Positions 9,512 through 18,044 of a DNA stretch of 64,000 nucleotides are shown piece after piece (the stretch's first letter is position 1; each line of letters begins with the position of its first letter). The notes under the pieces were generated by a model. The model made no database searches and was not told the DNA's origin. It saw nothing but the letters and a program-made list of their open reading frames with translations. The stretch spans positions 62,001-126,000 of the forward strand of contig JAUIIO010000008.1 in the NCBI GenBank assembly GCA_030431715.1. The letters are read 5' to 3'. The DNA is from a bacterium. Its GTDB lineage: Bacteria > Bdellovibrionota_C > UBA2361 > RFPC01. The position numbers and the translations under genes were made by a program.

Positions 9512-11326
9512 ATGAGTAAGCTAGAAGACGTATCTGCAGTAGCAATTCGATTTGATCCTATTGAAAAGGGGCCAGAGCACTTAAGAGGCTCTCAGCCCAT
9601 TGTGATCCATACTGAGCAAGGAACAACCGGAGCCGGTAAGAAACAAGCTGCCCTTGTTGGCCCACCACAGGAGGTGGATGCTCAAGATACGCTCCTTCCC
9701 CCAGGCTCTTTTAAGGATGAGGTACGAGGCCAACTCCTAGCACCTCATAATATCAAAAATATTATCTTCGCCATCGATATCTCCAGCAGCATGACTAACG
9801 CTGCCTTTCCAAGAGGAGAATCTGCCGAATCAAAGTTAGAGTACGTGAAACGTGTTATGGAAAGATTTGCAAAGAGTGCACTTCCAGATGCGAACTACCA
9901 TATCGTACTTTACGATCGCAACGCTCAACACATGGAGGTCACTCACGGGGAAGACGATCTTAAACAATCACTCCTTAAAGAGTTACAACACCTTAAAACA
10001 GGTCGCGGAACTAATATCTCAAATGGCCTGAGAGGGGTGCTAGAAATATTAAACAAGGAGGACGTTCAACCTACAGACAGAAACCTTGTCGTGCTCTTTA
10101 CTGATGGCTATGACGAAAGCTCTTCACGAAAAACTGCATGGCAATTAACCCAACAAGTCGCTAAGAAGAACACCGCCGTGCAGCTCTGCGGTGTCGGGCC
10201 ATCATATGATGAATACAATATTTTTGATCTCGCCTCGCATGCTGGCTATGCCGGTTGGGAGCACCTGCCAGGACAACATGCTCGCGAAGATGTTATCGAA
10301 CTCTTACTCCGTCCAATGATTCAGGATCTCCAAAACTCTGAGCACTACCTAAAGCTCGATTTAAAAGGTGATTACAAAGATCCACTTGCGATAACTCCAT
10401 CAGTCAGGGCAGTTCAAGACAATCAGGTTACAATTGGATATCAGAGAGAGTCATTTAATATCTTATTTCAAACCGGAAAGAGTGTTGAGGTGAAGCTTCT
10501 TGCTGGTGACAACGTACAAAACGCCACTACACCTGTACAAGACGTCCCTATCATTGACATTAAAGATGCTGCTGCGCATTTTGAGATCGCGGAGCTCTGC
10601 AGGAACGTCATAACTCCAGCTCTTTATCACTTAAGCCTCTATCAGCACGATCCACGCGCCGCTCTTGGAAGTTTACTCGGTCAAGATCCTCGTCTTGATG
10701 GTATTATTGAGCAATTTCTTGGAACGAAAGGAGCGCAAGATCTCGTAAGTAAAAACCAAGAGAAAGAATCAATGGCACTCTCAGGTGGAACACTGGGAAT
10801 GGCTGATACGATTACAGATCGTAAGGGACAAGCGAAGACACTTGCCGGCCTTTCTGAGCTTAGCGGGCCTTCTAAACAAGAGCTTGGCCTTCATTCTGGA
10901 AATCTCGGAAGGCTTGACCAACCACCTGCAGAGTCAATAATTGCGCCAGCGAACAACCCGGACCCAGCAGCATACGGTAAACGGCCACAGTATGCCTACT
11001 CAGCTGTCTTTTCTGAGCTCACCCGTAGCCCGAGAGGCGAGATTATCATGGCATCTGAAGACTGGGGAAAGTATTTTGACGACTTTGGAGAGCTGGTTAT
11101 TGGTCGTTCTAGCGATGCAGGTATGCAAATTTCAGCGGCCGCTGTTAGCCGCCTTCACTGCAAACTCAAAATGAGAGAGGGAGTGCTTTACATATCTGAT
11201 GTAGGATCGCGTAACGGCACACTAGTGAATGATCAACGGATAAGCTCCGAGGTTATCCTGAATAAAGGAGATACATTTACTATTTGCGATCTTAATTTCC
11301 GCTATCACGGTCCTTCTACACACTAA
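9512..11326 (+). CDS. VWA domain - FHA domain fusion protein
   Basis: A 604-residue cytoplasmic-looking protein. A von Willebrand A domain (about residues 80-285) has a complete metal-ion adhesion site: DISSS (Asp89, Ser91, Ser93), GRGTNIS and FTDGYDE. A middle region of about 230 residues is of unknown fold. The C-terminus (about 520-600) is a forkhead-associated domain with LVIGRSS, SRLHCKL and SRNGTLVND, which binds phosphothreonine peptides. VWA-FHA combinations act in Ser/Thr kinase signalling or secretion-related assemblies. No kinase or phosphatase gene is adjacent, so the partner is unknown. No signal peptide is seen. Confidence 0.85.
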   Translation: MSKLEDVSAVAIRFDPIEKGPEHLRGSQPIVIHTEQGTTGAGKKQAALVGPPQEVDAQDTLLPPGSFKDEVRGQLLAPHNIKNIIFAIDISSSMTNAAFPRGESAESKLEYVKRVMERFAKSALPDANYHIVLYDRNAQHMEVTHGEDDLKQSLLKELQHLKTGRGTNISNGLRGVLEILNKEDVQPTDRNLVVLFTDGYDESSSRKTAWQLTQQVAKKNTAVQLCGVGPSYDEYNIFDLASHAGYAGWEHLPGQHAREDVIELLLRPMIQDLQNSEHYLKLDLKGDYKDPLAITPSVRAVQDNQVTIGYQRESFNILFQTGKSVEVKLLAGDNVQNATTPVQDVPIIDIKDAAAHFEIAELCRNVITPALYHLSLYQHDPRAALGSLLGQDPRLDGIIEQFLGTKGAQDLVSKNQEKESMALSGGTLGMADTITDRKGQAKTLAGLSELSGPSKQELGLHSGNLGRLDQPPAESIIAPANNPDPAAYGKRPQYAYSAVFSELTRSPRGEIIMASEDWGKYFDDFGELVIGRSSDAGMQISAAAVSRLHCKLKMREGVLYISDVGSRNGTLVNDQRISSEVILNKGDTFTICDLNFRYHGPSTH

Positions 11327-11387
11327 AAAATTCGTTGAGGTGGTTGTCTGTTGTAAAACATTTAGACAAAAACCTCTTACAAGAAGA

Positions 11388-11456
11388 AAACTCCGCCGCC
11401 GAAGGTGGACGAAACGCTCTTAAAGCGCCTCGGACATCGAAACGGCGGCGGAGTTT
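11388..11456. terminator. Large inverted repeat between convergent genes
   Basis: Bases 11388-11400 (AAACTCCGCCGCC) are the exact reverse complement of 11444-11456, forming a 13-bp GC-rich stem. The 43-base loop contains a further hairpin (CGCT/AGCG around 11414-11426). The outer stem is flanked by A on the left and T on the right. It lies between the ends of the VWA-FHA gene and the convergent gene at 11480, so a bidirectional terminator is the simplest reading, although the large branched loop is unusual for one. Confidence 0.5.
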
Positions 11457-11479
11457 AGTGAAGTCAGATGTCACTCTCC

Positions 11480-11971
11480 TCAGGTCGCAGGGGTTTTTTC
11501 CCGGTAGTGGATAGAACCGCCACTCCCGCTAGATTTGGGGTTTCCAGGCCCCCCATTTACGAACCTAGGATCTGCCACGGTGATAACGCCAGACGAGTGT
11601 CCAAGCTCCATTACAGTTAGGAGCATGGCTGCACTCTGGCCTACCTCGCTAAGCGGACCGGAATGGAACGCTTCCTTCACGCACTTCAGATCAAGTCCCA
11701 AGTACGGAAAGACGACCTCGCTCCCAGCCGGGGCGCGCCTAACTAGAATCAACTTCTGTTGATCGCTAAGACCTTTGGTGAGCCTCTTCGCAACTCCTTC
11801 TTCAATGTGCCTTGAAAGCTCCTTTCTGGCACTGAGCGCTTTAAGAAGCGCATTCGTGCAATCTGAGAATAAGTTTAAGAAATCGGTCGCGGCCTGAGCC
11901 CGTACAGTTCTGTCGCTCGACTTGAGCTTGCGACCGATCTCATCCATCCAATCAGCGATATCAATGGTCAC
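11480..11971 (-). CDS. Hypothetical cytoplasmic protein
   Basis: I do not recognise it. A GTG start at 11971 is preferred because an AGGAAA ribosome site lies a few bases before it; an upstream in-frame TTG at 12007 has none. The 163-residue product is mostly helical (DEIGRKLKSSDRTVRAQAA, about residues 9-27) with a Gly/Ser/Asn-rich C-terminus. The gene looks more GC-rich than its neighbours, which may mean a different origin. It stands alone between a convergent terminator-like repeat and the ketosynthase pair. Confidence 0.5.
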   Translation of the reverse strand: MTIDIADWMDEIGRKLKSSDRTVRAQAATDFLNLFSDCTNALLKALSARKELSRHIEEGVAKRLTKGLSDQQKLILVRRAPAGSEVVFPYLGLDLKCVKEAFHSGPLSEVGQSAAMLLTVMELGHSSGVITVADPRFVNGGPGNPKSSGSGGSIHYREKTPAT

Positions 11972-12135
11972 ATCTTTCCTTTCCCTTGTTAGACAACCAC
12001 AGCTCAACGCCTGATAGCCAGCTTGCTAACTGACAGCAAGACTCTCAGAACTTGAGCCGTAAAACACCCTCTTCTACCCAAATATGAATGTAAGTCTGAA
12101 TTGTAGCGAATAACAAAAACTAAAGAAATAAGGTG

Positions 12136-13119
12136 CTAGGCTTCGAGTAATATCGAGCCCCAGCTAAGCCCTGCGCCTACTACAGCTACAACTATCTGCT
12201 GTCCTGGTTCAATTTTATCCCAGTTCATGGCAAGTGTTGCCGGGGCCCCGGCACCGGCCTGATTTCCGATCTCTTCCACATTGTGCCAGTGGTTAGAGTC
12301 CGGGATCTTACGGTTATTGGTAATCTGGGCTAGCATGGTACGGTTGGCTTGGTGACCTATAAAGATATCTCTATTCCAATCGATATCGTGGTCTTTCTCA
12401 ATTTGTTTAATAAGACGCACCGTTTGTCTCACAGAAAAATCTCTTACAGCTCGACCATCTTGGTGAAAATGACCAAAGCTATCAACGACGACAGCATCAC
12501 ACCGTGTAGGGTCCGCGGTAAAAAAGCTATCTCGAACCTTGAGTTTTCCCTCGTGCTTCGCTGATACGATCCATGCCGCTGCCCCATCACCCCAGATAGC
12601 ACTATCAGATCGATCGTTATAGTTTACGCTCTGGGTAACAACAGCTGAGGAGATACAGAGAACGTATTCCGGGAGCTCTTCCTCTCTAAAATTTCTTAGA
12701 TAATCAATATGAAGAGCAAAAGCCGGACAAGCGCTACAAACATCATAGGCGAGGCATTCAACGCCTAACGCATCGGCAATACGTTGCGCCTCCGACGGGG
12801 AGAGCTCCTCAGGGGTACAGGTGTTACAGATAATGAGGCCGAGCTTCTCTTTGGGGATTCCCGCTCGCTCACAGGCCATCTCAGTCGCCTTGACGGCCAG
12901 ACCTGTTGTATCGATCTCGCGCTGCTTACGTGCATGTTCGGGGGACTCGTTTCGACTCTCTTTGATGTAATCGATAGGGAGCGAAGTAAGTCTGGATCGA
13001 ATACCGATCTTTGAAAGTATCCACTCTTCGTTCGTACCAATATCTAGATCTTCTATAAACTGATTATCGATAACGGTGGAAGGGTGAGCATACCCCATGC
13101 TGAGAATAGATAATGTCAT
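12136..13119 (-). CDS. FabH-like beta-ketoacyl-ACP synthase III, catalytically complete
   Basis: A thiolase-fold condensing enzyme of the FabH/OleA/PqsC type, 327 residues. The triad is visible: Cys131 (CSACPAF), His256 (GHQANRT) and Asn286 (EIGNQAG). The Gly-rich C-terminus VVGAGLSWGS is typical of the family. It would decarboxylatively condense an acyl-thioester with malonyl-ACP or a related substrate. It starts directly after the stop of its divergent paralogue (TAAATG, no gap), so the two are translationally coupled and probably form a heterodimer. The lack of fab or PKS neighbours argues against housekeeping fatty-acid synthesis. Confidence 0.85.
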   Translation of the reverse strand: MTLSILSMGYAHPSTVIDNQFIEDLDIGTNEEWILSKIGIRSRLTSLPIDYIKESRNESPEHARKQREIDTTGLAVKATEMACERAGIPKEKLGLIICNTCTPEELSPSEAQRIADALGVECLAYDVCSACPAFALHIDYLRNFREEELPEYVLCISSAVVTQSVNYNDRSDSAIWGDGAAAWIVSAKHEGKLKVRDSFFTADPTRCDAVVVDSFGHFHQDGRAVRDFSVRQTVRLIKQIEKDHDIDWNRDIFIGHQANRTMLAQITNNRKIPDSNHWHNVEEIGNQAGAGAPATLAMNWDKIEPGQQIVVAVVGAGLSWGSILLEA

Positions 13120-14109
13120 TTACTCTACCCCCAGTGTCACGTAGCCAGTACCCGCGCCAAGTCCGGCAACGGAGAGAAGCACCGTGCTTCCCGCAGGTAT
13201 TTGAGCCTTACTCTTAGAAAAAGTAATAAACGGAGCGGTTCCCAAAACAGAACCTATCTTATCAAAATGTGAAATATGCCGGTCTCGGTGTACACCGAGC
13301 GAATAGAGCGCTTCCTTATCTAGGTTTGGATAATGATTATCTATAAAGAAGAACTTATCGCTCTCTCCGGTGTTAGAAGATAGCAGCGTGCGGACTATCT
13401 CTTGCTGCTGCTCCGAGAGGTATGAAAAGTACTCTGCGTCATCTATATGGATATGTCCGTATATCTCGACTCTGGTCTTTGAGGATCTCCCCGCTGAGGT
13501 CTTGTAGTCGGCAGAACCTACTCTAATCGGCCCCTTGATACGCGGCGAAAGCAGAAGAGCTACAGCTCCATCACCAAAAAGATATCGCTCTAGTCCCTTA
13601 CTGTAATCAAGTCTCGCAGTTGGCGTATTAGTAGATACACACAGTATATAATCCGGCAGCCTTTCATCTTTCCATTTAAGGAGATTTGAGAGCAGCAGAG
13701 AGAGCTCTCCTGAGGAACCGTTAATATCATACGCGTTTGTTTTTAAAGAGAGTGCTCCGGCCACACGCTGCGCCTCAGAGGGGATAGTTTGAAGTGGGGT
13801 AGCAGACCCTCCAAGCACAAGTCCAATTTCTTTCGCGTCGATCCCAGCCTCTTCAATGGCACTGCGAGCAGCTTGCGCTGCGAGGCTTGAAGGAGTATCG
13901 GAGGCGATCTCGATTGCTTCTCGGGGGTTCTTATTTAAACTACTGCTAATGTACTCCAGCGGGAGTACCGTGCGACGCTCTGGAACAGCTGATGCGATAT
14001 ACTGTTCCATCTCTGAAGGTGTCTGACCTGAAGAGGCTTCGAGCTCAAGCACGTGCGAACTCTTAAGTAGCCCCTGTGGCTCAGCAGCAGCAATAGAAAG
14101 TAGATACAA
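13120..14109 (-). CDS. FabH-like paralogue lacking the catalytic Cys and Asn
   Basis: This 329-residue protein is a paralogue of the next gene (shared LPLEYI/LPIDYI block, SEAQR, FGDGA/WGDGA). The catalytic Cys aligns with Ser133 (DINGSSGEL) and the Asn with Ser287 (KIGSVLG); His259 in NHYPN may align with the active His. It should therefore be inactive or altered, as PqsB is relative to PqsC. It is the upstream gene of a zero-gap pair, which favours a structural partner produced 1:1 with the active subunit. Other possibilities are a thioesterase-like or acyltransferase activity using Ser. Confidence 0.8.
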   Translation of the reverse strand: MYLLSIAAAEPQGLLKSSHVLELEASSGQTPSEMEQYIASAVPERRTVLPLEYISSSLNKNPREAIEIASDTPSSLAAQAARSAIEEAGIDAKEIGLVLGGSATPLQTIPSEAQRVAGALSLKTNAYDINGSSGELSLLLSNLLKWKDERLPDYILCVSTNTPTARLDYSKGLERYLFGDGAVALLLSPRIKGPIRVGSADYKTSAGRSSKTRVEIYGHIHIDDAEYFSYLSEQQQEIVRTLLSSNTGESDKFFFIDNHYPNLDKEALYSLGVHRDRHISHFDKIGSVLGTAPFITFSKSKAQIPAGSTVLLSVAGLGAGTGYVTLGVE

Positions 14110-14192
14110 CTTCGAACCTCTAATAAAATAGGTAGTGTTTAAACTCAGTTAGCATAACTCATCTCCTCAAAAATACAAATTATCGGGCTTCG

Positions 14193-14273
14193 AAAATAAC
14201 ACCTCGTGCCCGCAGGTCGACTTTTCTCTCGACATGTTTTCAGGCACTTACGGGCATCAGGTGCTATTTTTTT
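14193..14273 (+). terminator. Attenuator-like hairpin with T-run before SURF1
   Basis: Bases 14193-14212 pair with 14251-14270 (17 of 20 positions), enclosing a small hairpin (14216-14220/14229-14233), and the right arm runs into TTTTTTT (14267-14273). On the plus strand this is an intrinsic-terminator shape placed 24 bases before the chosen SURF1 start and within a divergent promoter region. It could attenuate SURF1 transcription. A small palindromic repeat with no function is the alternative. Confidence 0.45.
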
Positions 14274-14296
14274 GTGGAGGGCATAGTATCAGCACC

Positions 14297-15124
14297 ATGC
14301 GAATTCACTTCAGGTTTTCCACGAAGATCACGGTTACATGTCTTATTCTGATAGCGCTCATGATTCGTGCCGCCGTCTGGCAGTGGGAGCGGCACCTTGA
14401 GAAAGAAGAGATCGTAGCTGCCATGCAGCGCAGGATCTCACGCCCTGTTGCCGACATCCGCAAGGTTCTAAGAGACGGCAATCCCGAGGAGTGGGCTTAC
14501 CGTCGAGTTGCTCTACACGGCACGTTTGATTTTGATCACGAAATGGTACTCCGAAATAGAAAACATCCCGAACACGGGCCAGGCGTTCATGTGCTCACGC
14601 CTCTTAAAGTATTTAAAACGGATGAATATGTTTTAGTTGATAGAGGCTTTGTACCCTTTCACTATAAAAGCAAAGAAAAAAGAGCAGCTTTTCAACAGGA
14701 AGGTGAGCACACCTTTGTGGGACTTATTAAACCTCAAAATAAAAAGAAATTTCTTAGCCCTCCCGATCCACCAACTGGCACAAAGTGGGTAGATGAATGG
14801 CTTCGTGTAAATGTTAAAAAGATGAATACCCAGCTGCCCTACTCTCTACCAGACCTCTATATCGAGATCATGAGTGACACCAACCCTGATTCCGCAATTA
14901 ATAAGGTTGTTAGCACCTCATCAGGACGCCAAGATATCTTCTTTATCACTGATGAATCTCGCAGGGTAAGCACCGGGGAGCTTATTTCGGGGGAATCCTA
15001 TCCTATCCCAGCACACAGCACGCTTATACCTTCGGCAACCCACCTTAGCTACGTGTTTGAATGGGGTGCTATGGCTCTTATGACTCTTCTTATCGGAATC
15101 ATCTTGCAGCTTAGACGGCACTAA
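14297..15124 (+). CDS. SURF1 family cytochrome oxidase assembly protein
   Basis: A 275-residue protein with one N-terminal and one C-terminal membrane helix around a periplasmic domain, the SURF1 layout. Recognisable family blocks are AVWQWERHLEKEE near the N-terminus, YRRVALHGTFD, VLVDRGFVP and the final HLSYVFEWGAM. SURF1 helps insert heme a into cytochrome c oxidase subunit I. The ATG at 14297 is preferred to the one at 14234, which lies inside the palindrome just upstream. The structural oxidase genes are at 53.9-57.9 kb, so this assembly factor is unlinked from its target operon. Confidence 0.85.
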   Translation: MRIHFRFSTKITVTCLILIALMIRAAVWQWERHLEKEEIVAAMQRRISRPVADIRKVLRDGNPEEWAYRRVALHGTFDFDHEMVLRNRKHPEHGPGVHVLTPLKVFKTDEYVLVDRGFVPFHYKSKEKRAAFQQEGEHTFVGLIKPQNKKKFLSPPDPPTGTKWVDEWLRVNVKKMNTQLPYSLPDLYIEIMSDTNPDSAINKVVSTSSGRQDIFFITDESRRVSTGELISGESYPIPAHSTLIPSATHLSYVFEWGAMALMTLLIGIILQLRRH

Positions 15125-15152
15125 TCATATTTAGACAAGCAGCTGAACGAGT

Positions 15153-16217
15153 TTAAGAATTTAATTTCTTAAAGCCGCTATCTGTTACAACTTTTATGGT
15201 AGCAGGAAGAGAGAAACGATTATCGCCAGTCGCTGAAAATGTTCCCATTGCCCCTTTAAAATTCTTAACAGAGGCAAAATAATCCTTCATTCCTGCTTTT
15301 ATCTTCTTTTGTTTAACAGCTTCTGCAAACAGCAAGAGAGCATCGTGACAATTGCCAGCGGTATAGCTCATCGCATCCGGGTATTTCTCTTTGTACTCTT
15401 TAAGAAACACTTCTCCCGGATCGTCAGCTTGCACATACCAGTGGCCACTGAGGGCCCCATCAGATATTTCAAGCTCTTTAGTGTCCTCAAAACTTTCAAT
15501 ATTAAACATCGGAAGATCCGCCCCCAGATCCCTCATCTGCTTTGCGAAAAGTCCTGTCTGTCCAAAGAAAAGCTCAACAAAGACAGCGTCTAAACCATTG
15601 GTGGCCTTTAGCTTCGTGATAAAAGGTCGAAAGTCTTTCATCTCATAGGGATATTCCTCATCAAGCACAATTTCGAGCTGTCCGTTATTCATACTATCAA
15701 ATGCATCCCTAATCGCGAGTGTGCCGTCGTGAGTAGCTAGAATGCGCGCAATTTTTTTATACCCTCTACGCTTTGCCTCTTCAAAAATATGTTTCACCTG
15801 CTCCTCGGGAGTAACCCATAAATTAAAGGCATACTCGCTTCCTTTTACAACCGCCGGGTCAGATGCAATGGCAATGAGCGGAATCTGCCTACGGTCAGCG
15901 AGTGGAGCGATCGCCTTTGATGTACCGGAAGAAAAAGTCAGGACTGCATCAATATTATCTCTGGTTGCAAGCTTGTTAAAAGCAGAGATAGTGTTCTTCG
16001 TTTTTAGCTCATCGTCTTCGTACAAAACAGAAATTGAAGATTTCATATCTGCGTCTAAGCTCTCTACCGCCATGTCGATGCCATTCTTACAGGCCTCACC
16101 GATATTTGCGGTTTCTCCTGTAAGAGACAGAATTGCGCCTAGTTTATAGCTCTCTGCATACAGCGTCTGAGAAGCAAAGAGAGACAGGACGAGGAAACAT
16201 TTAAGAGTGTGGGTCAT
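15153..16217 (-). CDS. Periplasmic substrate-binding protein, branched-chain amino acid (Leu/Ile/Val) type
   Basis: A 354-residue type I periplasmic binding protein with a signal peptide ending near LYAES. The LivJ/Peripla_BP_6 pattern is clear: KLGAILSLTGETANIGEACKNG at the mature N-terminus, then ALTFSSGTSKAIAPLADRR-like and SYTAGNCHDALLLFAEAV segments. Substrates of this family are branched-chain amino acids, amides or aromatic acids. No permease or ATPase gene is nearby, so it is either an orphan component or a sensory binding protein. It is convergent with SURF1. Confidence 0.85.
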   Translation of the reverse strand: MTHTLKCFLVLSLFASQTLYAESYKLGAILSLTGETANIGEACKNGIDMAVESLDADMKSSISVLYEDDELKTKNTISAFNKLATRDNIDAVLTFSSGTSKAIAPLADRRQIPLIAIASDPAVVKGSEYAFNLWVTPEEQVKHIFEEAKRRGYKKIARILATHDGTLAIRDAFDSMNNGQLEIVLDEEYPYEMKDFRPFITKLKATNGLDAVFVELFFGQTGLFAKQMRDLGADLPMFNIESFEDTKELEISDGALSGHWYVQADDPGEVFLKEYKEKYPDAMSYTAGNCHDALLLFAEAVKQKKIKAGMKDYFASVKNFKGAMGTFSATGDNRFSLPATIKVVTDSGFKKLNS

Positions 16218-16380
16218 ACGGCATCCTAAAGCTAAATAAAGTGAGATTATCTTACAAGCCGTGAGGCAAAAGGCAACAAATCTTATCAGCCATAGGCAAC
16301 ACCAAAGCCCTGCATTTAATTGAATGTGATTAGCATGTTAGAGCAACGCTACGTCATGCTCTCCGTAATGCATAACAACT

Positions 16381-17127
16381 ATGATTCAAAAAGGTTTTAT
16401 ACGCATGCTCATTTTCACACCTTACTCACTATTTAAAACACTTACACGACTAATCCAATTACTCTTGGCTGCTTCTCTTTACACTGCTCAAGCCTATGCT
16501 TTTGACTGCTTTGATACCGTTGGCACCTGTAAGCCAATTCAAGAAAACTCTGCAACACTAGCGCCTCCTCGCATCATGAGCTCTCAAAATTCGAGAAGTG
16601 TTTCAAATTTATTTGGTGGCGAAAAAGAAGATGCCAAAAGTGAGGAAGATGAAGAATATTTCGGTTCTGAGCAATCCTGCCAGATGAATAAGGACAAGAC
16701 TCTTGTTTACTGCTCATTTTTTCAGTGCGATGCATCAGGGAAAGTTCTCATGAGCGATTCACAAGAATCTAGCTATGATTTTCCCTTCTTCTTCGTCGGA
16801 GGAGATTCTATCAATAAAGGAATTGCCCGTGTCTTAAACTCCAAAGGGAAAGATATCGTATGTTACGCGAACTGCTGCTACGAAGAGGGAGCGTGTGGAA
16901 AGCTTCTTGGTGAATTAAACACACAACCTGGATGTCGAAACAGGTGTTGCCCAACGCACGGTGGATTTTTAAATAAAGACTGTTCAGACACCTGCACCGA
17001 TGCCGAACTTTCAGATGATGAAAACGGAACACTCCCTGACTTTCCTGGTGACGGAGATGTTGAGGTCGACTACAACTCTGATGGGTTTACAAAACCTTCG
17101 ACAAAATCAAGCTCATTCTCCTTTTAA
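16381..17127 (+). CDS. Secreted Cys-rich protein, family member 1
   Basis: Unknown function. The N-terminus has a hydrophobic export signal ending around AQAYA (an ATG at 16405 is a possible alternative start with AAAAAGG upstream). The mature protein has about 16 cysteines arranged in blocks: YCSFFQCDASGKVLMSD, CYANCCYEEGACG and CRNRCCPTHGG. The same blocks recur in the protein encoded at 18866-19624. A Ser-rich, acidic C-terminal tail follows. Disulfide-bonded, exported and probably structural or binding; no known domain recognised. Confidence 0.65.
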   Translation: MIQKGFIRMLIFTPYSLFKTLTRLIQLLLAASLYTAQAYAFDCFDTVGTCKPIQENSATLAPPRIMSSQNSRSVSNLFGGEKEDAKSEEDEEYFGSEQSCQMNKDKTLVYCSFFQCDASGKVLMSDSQESSYDFPFFFVGGDSINKGIARVLNSKGKDIVCYANCCYEEGACGKLLGELNTQPGCRNRCCPTHGGFLNKDCSDTCTDAELSDDENGTLPDFPGDGDVEVDYNSDGFTKPSTKSSSFSF

Positions 17128-17230
17128 TAAGCATAGAGCTCAGCCACCACACCTGCACAGCACCTCACCTTGAAGAAACAAGTGTAATCTTAACAAGTTA
17201 TCTTTAGATCCTCATCTCTGTTAAAATCTT

Positions 17231-17261
17231 ACCTGAGGAAACTCTTCGGTTCAGGTTTTTT
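17231..17261 (+). terminator. Intrinsic terminator
   Basis: The arms ACCTGA (17231-17236) and TCAGGT (17251-17256) are complementary and the right arm is followed directly by a run of six T. It lies about 100 bases after the Cys-rich gene and 28 bases before the next start, so it ends the former's transcript or attenuates the latter. Confidence 0.6.
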
Positions 17262-17288
17262 CCCATCACTTAAGAAAGGAGGTACGAC

Positions 17289-17981
17289 GTGGCAGGCTTA
17301 CTGCTGCTGGCGTCGCTTATCGGCTATTTCTTAAGTGAAATAGCCAGCATCAATTGGCAAGGAGTTACAGGAACTGTCGGCATGGTGTGCTTCTGGTGCC
17401 TCTTTTTTGGTCTTTTTGACCAATTTAGAAAAACCATGAAGGCCGGACGCACAGGAATTGCAAAAATCGATTTGCAGTTTCTCGTTGCAAGATGGTGCCT
17501 CTGGGGAGCTTTCGCTATGGCGTGTGTTCCCTTCGACGACATCACCTTCTTCTCGCGTGTTCCGGGCATACCAATTTTGCTGCTCCTGCTAAGCCAAGAA
17601 TGTAACCCTCGGCCAAGTTTACGTGAGGTGCTTTGGACACTCTTTAAGGGGATTGTTTTGGTACTCCTTTACACCTTGGCCCTGTGGCTGCTAAGAGATG
17701 CGCTCGTAAGCATTGCAAAGGTTATCGAAGTTGTGGTCTTTGGCGTGGTGCTACCCTTCGGCCTAATTTCGACGTACAAGAACTACCGCAAGTATGTTCT
17801 GGAAACGACAGAGGCTGCTTCGCTTCTGTTTGTCGCTGTACGCCTCTGCGCCTTTGCAAATATGGCCGTTTACTACGGCCTGAGTGAGCGCTACTTGGCT
17901 TCGCTACTCTATGCAGTGCTGACAATGTGCCAGCTCTTGCTTGCGACCCTGTTTTTCCGCCCAAAAGCGAAAGGAGGTTAG
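17289..17981 (+). CDS. Polytopic membrane protein of unknown function
   Basis: A GTG start with an ideal AAAGGAGG site six bases upstream. The 230-residue product has about six or seven hydrophobic helices, short loops and no recognisable transport or enzymatic motif. A Lys/Gly tail ends it. The coding sequence is visibly more GC-rich than adjacent genes and the ribosome site is stronger than most in the window, which hints at a separate origin. It is not clearly linked to either neighbour. Confidence 0.6.
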   Translation: MAGLLLLASLIGYFLSEIASINWQGVTGTVGMVCFWCLFFGLFDQFRKTMKAGRTGIAKIDLQFLVARWCLWGAFAMACVPFDDITFFSRVPGIPILLLLLSQECNPRPSLREVLWTLFKGIVLVLLYTLALWLLRDALVSIAKVIEVVVFGVVLPFGLISTYKNYRKYVLETTEAASLLFVAVRLCAFANMAVYYGLSERYLASLLYAVLTMCQLLLATLFFRPKAKGG

Positions 17982-18044
17982 AGAGGACTAAAGGTTTCAC
18001 ACCCGAAGAGTCCTCCGCTTTACTTATGAGAAATAGCATAAAAT

